NCBI GenBank assembly: GCA_029168955.1
Contig: JAPDOI010001223.1
Coordinates: forward strand, 143,135 to 207,134
Direction of reading: 5' to 3'
Origin: Aplectana chamaeleonis
Taxonomy: Eukaryota > Nematoda > Chromadorea > Rhabditida > Cosmocercidae
DNA length: 64,000 nt
Each line of letters starts with the position of its first letter. The first letter of the stretch is position 1. A model generated the notes under the pieces. It had not been told where the DNA came from and ran no database searches. It saw nothing but the letters and a program-made list of their open reading frames with translations. Made by a program: the position numbers and the translations under genes. Below are positions 10,946-21,099 of this stretch, piece by piece.

Positions 10946-11475
10946 TCTCAATTAAACCCGCGCCGTATACGGCGCAGAATCTTGCATAGAGTAACTGGCA
11001 AGCCAGTAACGGTCAAAATTTCCAAGGGCTGCCCCCGGTCCACAGTACCCCTTCTCGCGGCTGGACCAGCATGGATTCTTGGCTCGCATGCACCCATGGA
11101 TTCTTGGCACACTTGATCGATCGATATGTCCAATAATTTCCTGCTTGCAGCCGCTTCTCTTGTGAAGTCATTCATTAAAAGAATATAATTCATACTAGCG
11201 AGACCTAGCGAAGTTTTCGCTCACAGAAACTTTTGCGTGAGCCAACTACCTGAGACGGATTAGTTAGTTAGAACGGTGGTGACTGACTTCCGTCTAACCG
11301 AAAGTTGCTGTACGTAGGTATGGACTCTCCTGAGCAGAGCAGGGTGCCGTACATTTACAGCAGGCCGTGGGGGTATCACAATGTGGGATCAAAAAGCAAA
11401 ACATAAGAAGCCAGCAGTAAATCGTCGGTTGCTACCGGCATAAAATTCACAACCCCTTCTGCACTTCCTTCCCTT
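10946..11475. other. No gene recognised
   Basis: Contains a duplicated phrase CATGGATTCTTGGC (near 11071 and 11093) and a short ORF that begins with ATTCTTTTAATGAATG on the minus strand. Nothing supports a host gene. Confidence 0.3.
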
Positions 11476-12316
11476 ACTCTGCCAATTCGAGACTTGATGC
11501 CGCAGCAAAAGAGACTTGATGCTCATGTACAAGTCGGCATGAAGTCTTAATTTGCCGCGCTAAATTCACTGTATGGGTGAATTTGCCGCTAGGAGAGGTG
11601 AGAATGAGGTGAATTTTCCGTGAAAATGGTGCGAACTGGCAGCGAGAGAGGGTCCAATTTACCCCGAAAATGAGGTGAATTAACCTCGAAAAATGGGTGA
11701 ATTTACCCCGAAAATTTCACGAATTTGAAGGTCCACAGCAAGAAAGCCCCCCCTTGTCCGCAACATGGGAGTAATCTTCACCGAGGTCTGCGGCAAGGAG
11801 CCACCCTCTGCGGACCAGGGCGTACCTCGCCCCCCCCCGTCGTGAGGATACCCACTGTATCCTCCCAGCAATAAAATTATGCTCGCCTCCGGAGAGTGAC
11901 CCGAAGTCACCTTTCAGGGCCGGCAGCAGAATGCCGAATGAGGACTCTGGTGGGATGAGGCTGTTTTTATACCGGCGGTGCTCATAGTAAACACATTGAG
12001 ACGTGATTATTCGTTTTATCATGTTTTCGCTGGGATGTTTTCATTTGTTTAGAAATTTCTGAGATGCCAGCAACGGCGGTAATTTCACCCTTTGCGCTGA
12101 GTGGTATCCAGCCGCTCAACAACTGATATGCATTAACATGTTAGCGCAGGCGGTATTTTCACGCTTTGCGCTGAGTGATATCCAACCGCTCAGCAAATTC
12201 ACCCTTTGCGCGGATAAGCTTTCATGACGGCGCTAAAGGTGAATTTGATGCCTAATGATAACAGAGCGTGATAAAGGCCGCTTTCCCTGAAGCATCAAGT
12301 CTCGAATTGGCAGAGT
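11476..12316. mobile_element. TIR element family T, short copy (TA target)
   Basis: Begins at CTCTGCCAATTCGAGACTTG (11477) and ends with the inverted sequence GCATCAAGTCTCGAATTGG CAGAG at 12292-12315, giving a TIR of at least 24 bp. TA stands outside both ends, as for Tc1/mariner-type insertions. The 839-bp interior has no transposase ORF but many GTGAATTT/AAATTCACC motifs and two TTTGCGCTGAG blocks. A longer copy lies at 14871-17652 and a fragment at 1030-1340. Confidence 0.8.
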
Positions 12317-12624
12317 ACGTCGCTACCCACTGCCCTTTCTTCCAATTTGTAGAGTTCACAAGCTATTAATCTCGCCTTACCGTCTCTATCATGATAAGGA
12401 CAAACGCATTCTCATTTTATATGATGTTTCCCTAGTTCACCAACGTCATGCCCTTGTTCTCAATGAATGAAATTAGTAGGTGGTTGTTTATGTTTTTGTG
12501 GTGCAGATTTTGATAAGCTCAGACTTGCAACATATAAAAAACTGGTTTTTGGAAGTTAGGGAATCGAAATGACTGAGCGGTTGCAATGAGTGGCGAACAG
12601 AGAAGGTGCGGAAGTGGACGGGCG
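12317..12624. other. No gene recognised
   Basis: Moderately AT-rich sequence between a TIR element and a GC-rich palindrome pair. No coding signal or repeat partner was seen. Confidence 0.3.
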
Positions 12625-13052
12625 GCGGCCAGGTGGTACGCCGCGCGCGGCTGGGAGCTTGCGTTGTGTGTCGCGTCGCGGCGTACCCGCAAGCGTTCAT
12701 TGAGTCATTTCCCTCCAGCGAGATGTTTGGAAACACTCATAGATAGGTTCTGAGAAAGAAGTTAACATGAATGAGGTTCATAGAAGCGAGTGTCTATCGG
12801 TAACTTAAGAATGACTTCTTTTGCGCCTGATTTCTGTGAGAATGGTAAGTTCTAATAGAGATCACTAAGAGTGCCATATTTCTGGGATATTAACAATGAG
12901 ATTCGATGTACTAGCGACCAAGGACGATTCTTAAACTGTAATGCAGTAATTTTGTTTGTGTTGACTCCACGGTTCATTGATGAATCGAAGGTGGTACGCC
13001 GCGACGCAACACGCGTCGCATGTCCTTGCCGCGCGCGGCGTACCACCCTTCC
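12625..13052. repeat. Pair of GC-rich palindromes in inverted orientation
   Basis: GGTGGTACGCCGCGCGCGG at 12631-12649 is mirrored by CCGCGCGCGGCGTACCACC near 13030-13048. Each copy is itself palindromic (GGTACGCCGCG...CGCGGCGTACC). The outer edges also correspond (GCGGAAGTGGAC versus CCCGCACCCGAAGTGG). They bracket about 300 bp of ordinary sequence and could be the ends of a MITE or an inverted duplication. Confidence 0.6.
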
Positions 13053-13246
13053 CGCACCCGAAGTGGACCTGCTGCTTGTTTCCTAAAACTGGCAAGAAAA
13101 TGTCTCAGGAGTTCTGCGTCAATCTCGAAACGCGTCGCACGCTTCTCAAAATTCATGTTTTCTAATCTGTTTTCTTCTCCACAAAAGGTTAAGATTTAGC
13201 ATTAAAAAATTTAAAAAAACCTTTTTTCAAATTCTTCACTCTTGGT

Positions 13247-13945
13247 AACGTCCTGCACACTCCCACTGCGGTCCTGCTAACTTTTGATGACCTGCACACT
13301 CCCACTCGTGACCTGTGCATTTTCTATGACGCCCTGCACACTCCCACTGGGGTCCTGCACAATTTCTATGACGTCCTGCACACTCCCGCTGGGGATCTGC
13401 ACATTTTCTATGATGTCCTGCGCACTTCCACCGGGGTCCTGCACACTTTCTATGACGTCCTGCACACTTCCTCTGGGGTCCTGCACATTTTCTACGATGT
13501 CCTGCACACTCCCGCTGGGGTCCTGCACAATTTCTATGACGTCCTGCACACTTCCTTTTGGGGTCCTGTACACTTTCAATGACGTCCTGCACACTCCCGC
13601 TGGGGACCTGCACATTTTCTATGATGTCCTGCACACTTCCACCGGGGTCCTGCACACTTTCTATGACGTCGTGCATACTCCCACTGGGGTCCTGCACACT
13701 TTCTACGACGTCCTGCACACTTCCGCTGGGGTCCTGCACACTTTCCATGACGCCCTGCACACTCCCACTGGGGTCCTCCACACTTTCTATGACGTCCTGC
13801 ACACTTCCGCTGGGGTCCTGCACATTCCTACTTAGGGCCTGCGCACTTTCTATGACGTCCTGCACACTCCGATTAGGGTCCTGCACACTTTCTATGACTT
13901 CTTGCACACCCTCACTGGGGTCCTGCACTCCTTTATGACGCCCTG
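13247..13945 (-). repeat. 42-bp satellite array 1 (minus orientation)
   Basis: About 16 tandem units of 42 bp. Read on the minus strand the unit runs GTCATAGAAAGTGTGCAGGA then CCCCAGTGGGAGTGTGCAGGAC. Because 42 is a multiple of three, long ORFs (up to 230 codons, DPSGSVQDVIESVQ repeats) appear in several frames; I regard these as non-coding. The same unit forms the arrays at 17985-19175 and 59755-63865. Confidence 0.92.
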
Positions 13946-14870
13946 CATTTTTGCATCGCTAGACGACTCGCAGAAGTTATCATGACCCACGGCCAAAAGT
14001 GCGCTCCACGGACAAACTCGGTTGCCCCGAGGCACGTAAGAGGTGACTCGGGCTGATTTTTGGTAATCGATAAATGTCGCACCCACCTAAATGTTGGTAC
14101 CATTTCATACAAGTTTTGATCGGCCATTCCTAAGATATGCGGGACACATGCACACACATACACACACACACACACACATCGGGACATAACTGCTTTAAGT
14201 ATAAGGATTCTTCATTGGAACAAGTTTTTTGTCTTGGTAAATGAAACTAAATTTGAAGAGAGAAAGCGGTTTTGTTGTTACCCGAAAATCATCGAACGGA
14301 ATGTATTGTAACACATCAACAAACCCGAGCGCTATCGCAGCGAGGGGGGAGCTTGGTCATCGCACCTGGTCACGCCCATTTTTCTGCGCCGCTGTGCTAT
14401 CTGAACATTAACCCGAGATTTTCCTTCTGTTTCGAAATAAGGGGAGACGTTGCGGAGCAGTAAAATGGGCGTGGCCAAGCACGATGCCCAAGGTCCCCCC
14501 CCCCCCCCAACAAGCCCCTCTAACACACCGGTCAACGCGTGGTTACGGTAACGTGGCGTGCTGCAGCGGAGTGTACAGAGGTGTCCGGACGTCGCGCGCG
14601 GCGTTGCGAATAGTCGCGCGGGGCGATCATTGGATTCGCTTGTGTTCCGGCCCTTTACAACTCCCTGATGCATTGGTGGAGAGGTTCCCACGAAGAATAT
14701 ACCTGCTTAGTTCGTTATCAGTCGGTTGAGGAGAACGGGGGGGGGGGGTTTCCAAACATTTCTCCATGATCCATGATTGGCGGGGGTAAAATTTTACATG
14801 ATGCTTTTCAGCTGTCATGAAACAATTGGTATCAAGAATGTATTTACTTTTTACGACTTTTTCAATCCTA
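13946..14870. other. No gene recognised; CA microsatellite and a dispersed repeat
   Basis: Holds a short CA repeat (about 14149-14178), poly-C runs near 14490 and poly-G near 14740. A segment at 14500-14590 has an inverted relative at 21725-21825: both share CTAACACACCGGTCAACG, GTTACGGTA and a GTGTAC end. Confidence 0.5.
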
Positions 14871-15423
14871 ACTCTGCCAATTCGAGACTTGATGCTTCGG
14901 GGAAAGCGGCCTTTATCACGCTCTGTTATCATTAGGCATCAAATTCACCTTTACCGCCGTCATCAAAGCTTATCCGCGCAAAGGGTGAATTTGCTGAGCG
15001 GTTGGATATCAGTCAGCGGAAAGAGTGAAAATACCGCCGGTGCTGACATCTCAGAAATTTCTACACAAGTGAAAACATCTCACAAGGGACCACTTTGAAC
15101 GAAAAATGGAGTTTTAGAAAACGGTCTTCTGAGGGTTGTAGAGGAGTTAGAAAGAAACAATTTGAGATTTTAAAATTTCACTCAGTCCTCGCGGGTAGAT
15201 CAAAAACGGCCAAAAAAGAAAACAACCAGAAAGCTGGCTTGGGAGGATGTAGCACACATGTGACTTATACAGTGGCTATGAAATCATCTGAAAAGCTTCT
15301 CCTAAAAGTTTGAAGATGAAATCTCTTGAGTTATGACTTGTTTATTGATCCCCTGAACAATGCTCGTTGCATGCAAACCACCAATCATTGCAATGAAATA
15401 GTCGGGGTGAGGTAGCAGCACAC

Positions 15424-15490
15424 CGTGGCTCAGCCGGTTAGGCGTTGGATTACGAAGCAATTGAATTATGGTTCGATTACTGTGGGACTA
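15424..15490 (+). repeat. tRNA-like module (pol III A and B boxes)
   Basis: TGGCTCAGCCGG at 15426-15437 fits an A box and GGTTCGATTAC at 15470-15480 fits a B box, with spacing typical of tRNA genes. No clean acceptor stem or anticodon arm could be folded, so this is a tRNA-derived or SINE-like relic, not a tRNA gene. It recurs at 55069-55136. Confidence 0.6.
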
Positions 15491-16537
15491 TTACGGCATT
15501 ATGGCTCTTATATCGCAGAGGTAACTGATATAAACTAAGATTGTTTTATATCCATGTTAGAAGCTATGGAAATTTCAAGGTTTCAACATTTGCTAGAATA
15601 TCAAGAATACCCTTACCCTTCTCCCCCACATATGCCACAGAAAAACCTTCCTTAATTCGGAGAAACGTTTTAGAGGACTTGTTTTGATATATGACGCTGG
15701 AAAGAAAGTTCGGAGCAAATGTAACCTCGTGGACTTGCTCCTTGATCAATGACCAATCTTTTTTCCAACAGAAATAATTATTATAAACAAAAGTGGGTTT
15801 ACCTAAACTACGAAATCCAACGAAGCAAATTTATTTATTAGCGCATGGCTCCAAGACTATAGGCAAGTGTTTCATTATCACTTCCAAAATATTTATTGAA
15901 TAGAACCGAACCACTCTTTAAGAACCGCATCTTACAAGGGAACTACTTTTAGTCAGCCTGGCCATTCTGGATTAAATGTAGTTTTCTGGAACTATTTTGG
16001 ACGTAGAATCCGAGTATGCTCTTCGCAGTTTCCATGAAGAGAAAAGAAACCACTCTGGGAAAAAGTTACAGGCGTTTTTCAAAGAATCGCGGCAAGGCAA
16101 GGGTACCCATCAGAGCATTTTTAGGGTGGTTTGAAAAAAAAATTTCGGGTTCGGTTCAAAACTTGTATGTAGGGGTAATCTAGGGTGCTGAACACGAATC
16201 TAAAGATTATTTGTCGAAACTCTGAGGTTTACTGTAGATTACGGTAGTTGCCATGCCATAGAGGGCCTAAATCTACCTTAAAAAATTCAAAATTGACAAA
16301 TGAATTTCAAATTCGTATTCAGCACCCCGAATAACCTCCGTACAGAAATTTTGAGTCAAATCTGAGACTTTGACCCAACTACCGTATACGCACCGTAATC
16401 TACCGTAATCTGTCGAAAATCGATAAACTGACCTCAGATTCGTTACGAGCACTTTAAATAACCTCCGAGAGGTTATTTAAAAGGTTATTTCAAAGTTTGG
16501 GCCTTAATTTTTTTTCAATCTTTGGAGCCCCATGAGG

Positions 16538-16784
16538 TACAGTTCACCTCCGCACTGCCGTTCAGTCCGCAAAATGCACGCTGATTGCGAAAGCGTGCTG
16601 CGGCGCGGTTGCCAGTACCCTCAGACAGGGATGTGGGATCACCCTTGCGGTTTTTGCCTTTGGTGCCCGGGTGATTCCACCGCCCGGGTGATCCCAAATT
16701 CCTGTCTGAGGATCCGCGCCGCAGCACGCTTTCGCAATCAGCGTGCACTTTGCGGACTGAACGGCAGTGCGGAGGTGAACTGTA
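16538..16784. mobile_element. Palindromic MITE family P, intact copy
   Basis: A 247-bp near-perfect palindrome: TACAGTTCACCTCCGCACTG at the left and its complement GTGCGGAGGTGAACTGTA at the right, with GCTGATTGCGAAAGCGTG and its complement further in. TA lies at both tips. The paralogous locus near 56372 (CCCCATGTAAGTTCAATGCC) lacks it and acts as an empty site. A second copy is at 50630-54345. Confidence 0.88.
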
Positions 16785-17652
16785 TGTAAGCTCAATGCCA
16801 TTTTTGGGAGTTCAGGGGTCGAAATTGTTTTTTCGCCCAAACTCCGCCAAATGGGTAATTTGGGGCGCTGAACACGAATCTGAGGTCCGTTTCCCTTTTT
16901 TGGCGGATTTCGACAGGTTAGGGTGCACTGAATGGCATTTTACCTACCGTAACCCATTGTTTTGGTCGTTTTTGATCTACCCGTGAGGACTGAGTGAAAT
17001 TTTAAAATCTTAAATTGTTCCTTTTTACGCCCTCTACAACTCTCAAAAGACCGTTTTTCAAAACTCCACTTTGTGTTGGCAGTCATCCCTTGTCAGTGAA
17101 AACATGATAAAACGACTGATCACGTCTCAATGTGCTTACCATGAACACAGCCGGTATAAAAGCAGCCTCATCTCACTAGAGTCCTCATTCGGCATTCTGA
17201 TGCCGGCCCTGAAAGGTGACTTCGGGCCACTCTCTGGAGGCCAGCATATTTTTGGCTGCTGGGAGGCTACAGTGGGTATCCTCACGGCGGGGGGAGGCAG
17301 GTTACGCCGCGGTCCGCAGAGGGTGGCTCCTCACCGCAGACCTCGGTGAAGATTACGCCCATGTTGCGGACAAGACGGGGCTTCTTGCGCTGTGAACCTT
17401 CAAATTCGTGAAATTTTCGAGGTAAACTCACCCATTTTTCGAGGTAAATTCACCTCATTTTCGCGGTCAGTTGGACCCTTTCTCGCCGCAAGTTCGCACC
17501 ACTTTCACGGGATATTCACCCCATTCTCATCTATCCTAGCGGCAAATTCACCCATACAGTGAATTTGACGCGGGAAATTAAGACTTCATGCCGACTTGTA
17601 CATGAGCATCAAGTCTCTTTTGCTGAGGCATCAAGTCTCGGATTGGCAGAGA

Positions 17653-17783
17653 ATGTATTGTTGCTGCCGCCTAGAAAGTGGTGCCGTATGCATGAACGTT
17701 CAAGGGTAGGGTGGCGTATCAATTGTTATCATCGCGATTTTCCTAAAAGCAAGAACTTATCCTACTATATATATTTTGGTAAA

Positions 17784-17859
<76 letters not shown>

Positions 17860-17985
17860 TGTGTATGTGTGTGTGAGTTTCTCTTTGCGTTTGTTTGACC
17901 GTTTATTCGGCGGACTTTCAAGGCGGAGCAACCCTACGAGGGATGGGCTCCGGAAGTGGGCAGGACGTCAGGGTAAGGGTGCAGG
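17653..17985. repeat. GT microsatellite in a gene-free gap
   Basis: About 90 bp of TG repeats (17786-17876, with a few GTAC/GTAT interruptions). The rest of the gap has no recognised feature. ORFs across it are purely microsatellite. Confidence 0.85.
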
Positions 17986-19175
17986 ACCTCAGAAGTGATG
18001 CGCAGTACATCATAGAAAGGGCAGGACCCAAATGGTAGTGCGCCAGACGCCGTAGAAAGTGTGCGGGACCCAAGTGGGAGTGCGCCGAACGCAGCAGGAA
18101 GTGTGCGGAATCCAAGTGGGAGTGCGCAGGACGCCGTAGAAAGTGTGCGGGACCCAAGTGGGAGAGCGCCGGACGCCGTAGAAAGTGTGCGGGATCCAAG
18201 TGGGAGTGCGCCGAACGCCGTAGGAAGCGTGCGGGACCCAAGTGAAGTGCGCCGAACGCCATAGCAAGTGTGCGGAATCCAAGTGGGAGTGCGCAGGACG
18301 CCGTAGAAAGTGTGCGGGACCCAAGAGGGAGTGCGCAGGACGCCGTAGAATGTGTGTGGGGCCCAGGTGGGAGTGCCCCGGACGCCGTAGAATGTGTGTG
18401 GGACCCGAGTGAGAGTGCGCCAGACGCCGTAAAAAATGTGTTGGACCGATGTGCAAGTGCGTCAGCCGCCGTAGAAAGTGTGTGGGACCCAAGTGGGAGT
18501 GCGCAGGACGCCGTAGGAAGTGTGCGGGACTCAAGTGGGAGTGCGCCGGACGCCGTAGAAAGTGTGAGGGACCCGAGTGAAGTGCGCCGAACGCCATAGC
18601 AAGTGTGCGGGACCCAAGTGGGAGAGCGCCGGACGCCGTAGAAACTGTGCGGTACCCAAATGGGAGTGCGCCGGACGCCGTAGAAAGTGTGAGGGACCTG
18701 CGTGAGAGTGCGCCAGACGCCGTAGAAAGTTTGCGGGACCCGAGTGAGAGTGCGCCGGACGCCGTAGAAAGTGTGCGGAACCCAAGTGGGAGTGCGCAGG
18801 ACCCGAGTGGGAGAGCGCCGGACGCCGTAGAAAGTGTGCGGTACCCAAGTGGAAGTGCGCAGGACGCCGTAGGAAGTGTGCGGGATCCAAGTGGGAGTGC
18901 GCAGGACGCCGTATAAAGTGTGCGGGACCCAAGTAGGAGAGCGCCAGATGCCGTAGAAAGTGTGCGGAACCCAAGTGGGAGTGCGCAGGACGCCGTGAAA
19001 ACTGTGCGGGACCCGAGTGGGAGTGCGTCGGACCCCGTCGAAGGTGTGGGGGACCGAAGTGGGAGTGCGCCGGGCGCCGTATAAAATGTGTGAGACCCAA
19101 TGGAGAGTGCGCCGTAGGAGGTGTGTGAGACCGAAGTAAGGGAGCGCCGGACACCGTTGAAAACGTGTGAAACTC
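17985..19175 (+). repeat. 42-bp satellite array 2 (plus orientation)
   Basis: About 28 units with consensus GGACGCCGTAGAAAGTGTGC then GGGACCCAAGTGGGAGTGCGCC. A derived block (GTGAAGTGCGCCGAACGCC) occurs near 18243 and 18573, about 330 bp apart, suggesting an eight-unit duplication. Long ORFs on both strands, up to 419 codons of AHFLRRPAHSHLGP type, come from the in-frame unit length and are not considered genes. Units diverge towards 19100-19175. Confidence 0.93.
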
Positions 19176-19399
19176 AAGGGAGAGAGCGCAAAACTTCAGA
19201 ATCACTTCATGCGTCTAAATGAGAGCGTACACCACCCCTTTCTTCAGTTCCCCTATCCTTCACCACTCATTTGAACTGCTTAGCTGTTTATATACACTAG
19301 CTTTTCTAAGTCGGGCTTATATACGATGAAAATAAGAGTTAATCAAAATCTGCATCCATTAAACACTAACATCATTCTACTTCATTTGGCAATAAAAGT

Positions 19400-21050
19400 T
19401 ATTGCTGACGTCATAAATACATCGTTTCGTACATGTACTTTACCCCAAAATTGGAAAGTGGCTCGTGTTATTCCACTGCCGAAGCCGGGAAAGTCACCAT
19501 CCACGGCTAAAGGGTACAGGCCGATCAGTCTGCTCTCACCCATCGCCAAAATTGCCGAAAAACTGGTTGTGGAGGAGCTTGCCGAGCATAACAGCCAACA
19601 GCAGCACCAACATGGTTTCCGTAAATTACATTCGACCACTACGGCCTTGTTGGAAATTGTGAGCTATGTGCTGGACGGCTTCAATGCCATGAAACCCCAA
19701 CGTACTGTTGGTGTGGCCCTCGACTTAACAAAGGCATTTGACACTGTCAATCTGGGCCTACTATCAGAGGTCTGTTGAAGTCTACCATTAAGCCATGGCA
19801 GAAGCGGTGGATAACTGCCTTCACTAAAGGGCGTCGGGCAAATGTGCTATTCCAGGGACATGTTTCCAATAGCATCCCCATCGCCGCTGGTGTCCCTCAA
19901 GGAGGAGTTTTATCGCCTGCACTTTTCAGTTTATATCTAGAAGATCTGCCCGTTCCTCCTGAAGACATCAAGGTCGTTGCATACGCGGATGATATTACTA
20001 TTCTGTGCCGAGATCGCGACATTAAGGTAGCCACCAGTAAGATCAATGACTACTTGATCGAGTTGAAATGTTTCTTCGATCACAAAATGCTCACAGTCTC
20101 TGCCTCCAAATCGTCCGTCACCGTCTTTTCCACTGATAATGCGGAGCACAGTGCCCATCCTATGGTGAAATGGGACGAAACTCAATTGCAGGCCACCCGA
20201 TTCCCCAAATTACTTGGACTCGTGTTGGATCCTTCGTTGAGGTTTCATAAGAACACTGAGCAGAAGCAAGCCACAGTGAAAACAAGACTCAACGTCCTGC
20301 GTGCTCTCGGTGGAACGTCCTGGGGATGCAACAAAGAAACGATCCTGACCACGTATAAGGCTATTGTGCAACCCGCCTTGGAGTATGCTGCGCCAGTCTG
20401 GCAGCACATCGTGTCGGACACCTCTTGGTCCAAGCTGCAGCGCGTCCAAAATGGTGCTCTGCGAATTGCAACAGGCTGTTCTAAAAGCTCTCCAATAGAG
20501 CACTTACACGCCGAAGCTCGCATATTGCCAGTTAGAGACCACTGCCAACTCCAGGCGCAACAAATGTACATTAACATCGTGAAGCAGCCGAATCATCCAT
20601 CGCGAAGAGTACTAAACCCGGTGAGAGAGAGGTATCAGAAAGCCCTTCGCTGATGCTCCGTCGAAAGTAGATGTGCAGAGATGGACCGAAACACAACAAG
20701 AACGCCTCCGTCTCTTGCGCGCGGAGCATACCCGATTCGTGAAGGAACACTTGAGCAGAGTTGCCATAAACTCCATCCTGGGAGTCGCACCTCCAAAGGT
20801 CAGCGAGACAGAGATGGAACTTGGCAGGCGTGCCAGGTGCACCCTTGCATCGTTACGCTGTGGACACTCCCCCATGCTTATGTCATACTTGCATAGGATT
20901 GACAACAGCAAACCTGACGAGTGTCCAGATTGCGGTAGTCAAGGGCATACTACTGCGCACCTGTTCACTTGTCCGAAGAGACCGACTACATTGACGACAA
21001 TGGATCTGTGGACGAACCCAGTGCTAGTGGCCGAGTTTCTGAACCTATGA
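19400..21050 (+). pseudogene. RT pseudogene of the truncated family A copy
   Basis: Starts in the fingers (IADVINTSF) and runs through NWKVARVIPLPKPGKSPSTA, the palm with YADDI near 19981-19996, the thumb and the C-terminal zinc motif (CPDCGSQGHTTAHLFTCP), ending with TGA at 21048-21050. A frameshift near 19768 (after LGLLSE) and another near 20633 (after VRER) break it into three frames. With no 5' end or start codon it was dead on arrival. Confidence 0.9.
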
Positions 21051-21087
21051 CAGAACCCCTCTCTGTGGCTGCAAAGAAGAAGAAGAA
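19400..21087 (+). mobile_element. 5'-truncated family A retrotransposon with TSD
   Basis: A 1.69-kb copy starting inside the RT fingers (TATTGCTGACGTC) and ending in the GCAAAGAAGAAGAAGAAG tail. The TSD GGCAATAAAAGT stands at 19388-19399 and 21088-21099. 5' truncation is the usual product of incomplete target-primed reverse transcription. The copy is very similar to 40420-42117. Confidence 0.93.
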
Positions 21088-21099
21088 GGCAATAAAAGT

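Larger units (their letters stand above)
15082..17093. mobile_element. 2-kb TIR element ('alpha') nested in family T
   Basis: The ends are inverted repeats of at least 120 bp starting ACAAGGGA (15082) and ending TCCCTTGT (17093). Shared inner blocks include GGAGTTTT, AAACGGTCTT and TTTCACTCAGTCCTC. No transposase ORF was seen. The interior has a tRNA-like module (15424-15490), many GCTGAACACGAATCT phrases and a MITE insertion (16538-16784). A second copy with eroded ends lies at 54808-56510. The superfamily is undetermined. Confidence 0.75.
14871..17652. mobile_element. TIR element family T, long copy interrupted by a 2-kb element
   Basis: Starts at CTCTGCCAATTCGAGACTTG (14872) and ends with the inverted repeat ...CTCGGATTGGCAGAG at 17651. 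Its left 210 bp and right 560 bp match the reverse complement of 11476-12316, so this copy lies in inverted orientation to it. Removing the inserted element 15082-17093 leaves about 770 bp, close to the short copy's 839 bp. Confidence 0.82.

Noticed and set aside
13236..13928. A 230-codon ORF of DPSGSVQDVIESVQ repeats
   Set aside because: It is the 42-bp satellite read in frame; overlapping frames on both strands are equally open.
15424..15490. A functional tRNA gene
   Set aside because: A and B boxes are present but no cloverleaf could be completed, and the same module lies in a second copy of the same repeat.
17559..17998. Cys-Val and His-Thr repeat ORFs
   Set aside because: GT/CA microsatellite.
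17918..19177. A 419-codon ORF on the minus strand
   Set aside because: It is satellite array 2. Its apparent protein has no feature beyond the repeat period, and other frames of the array are also open.
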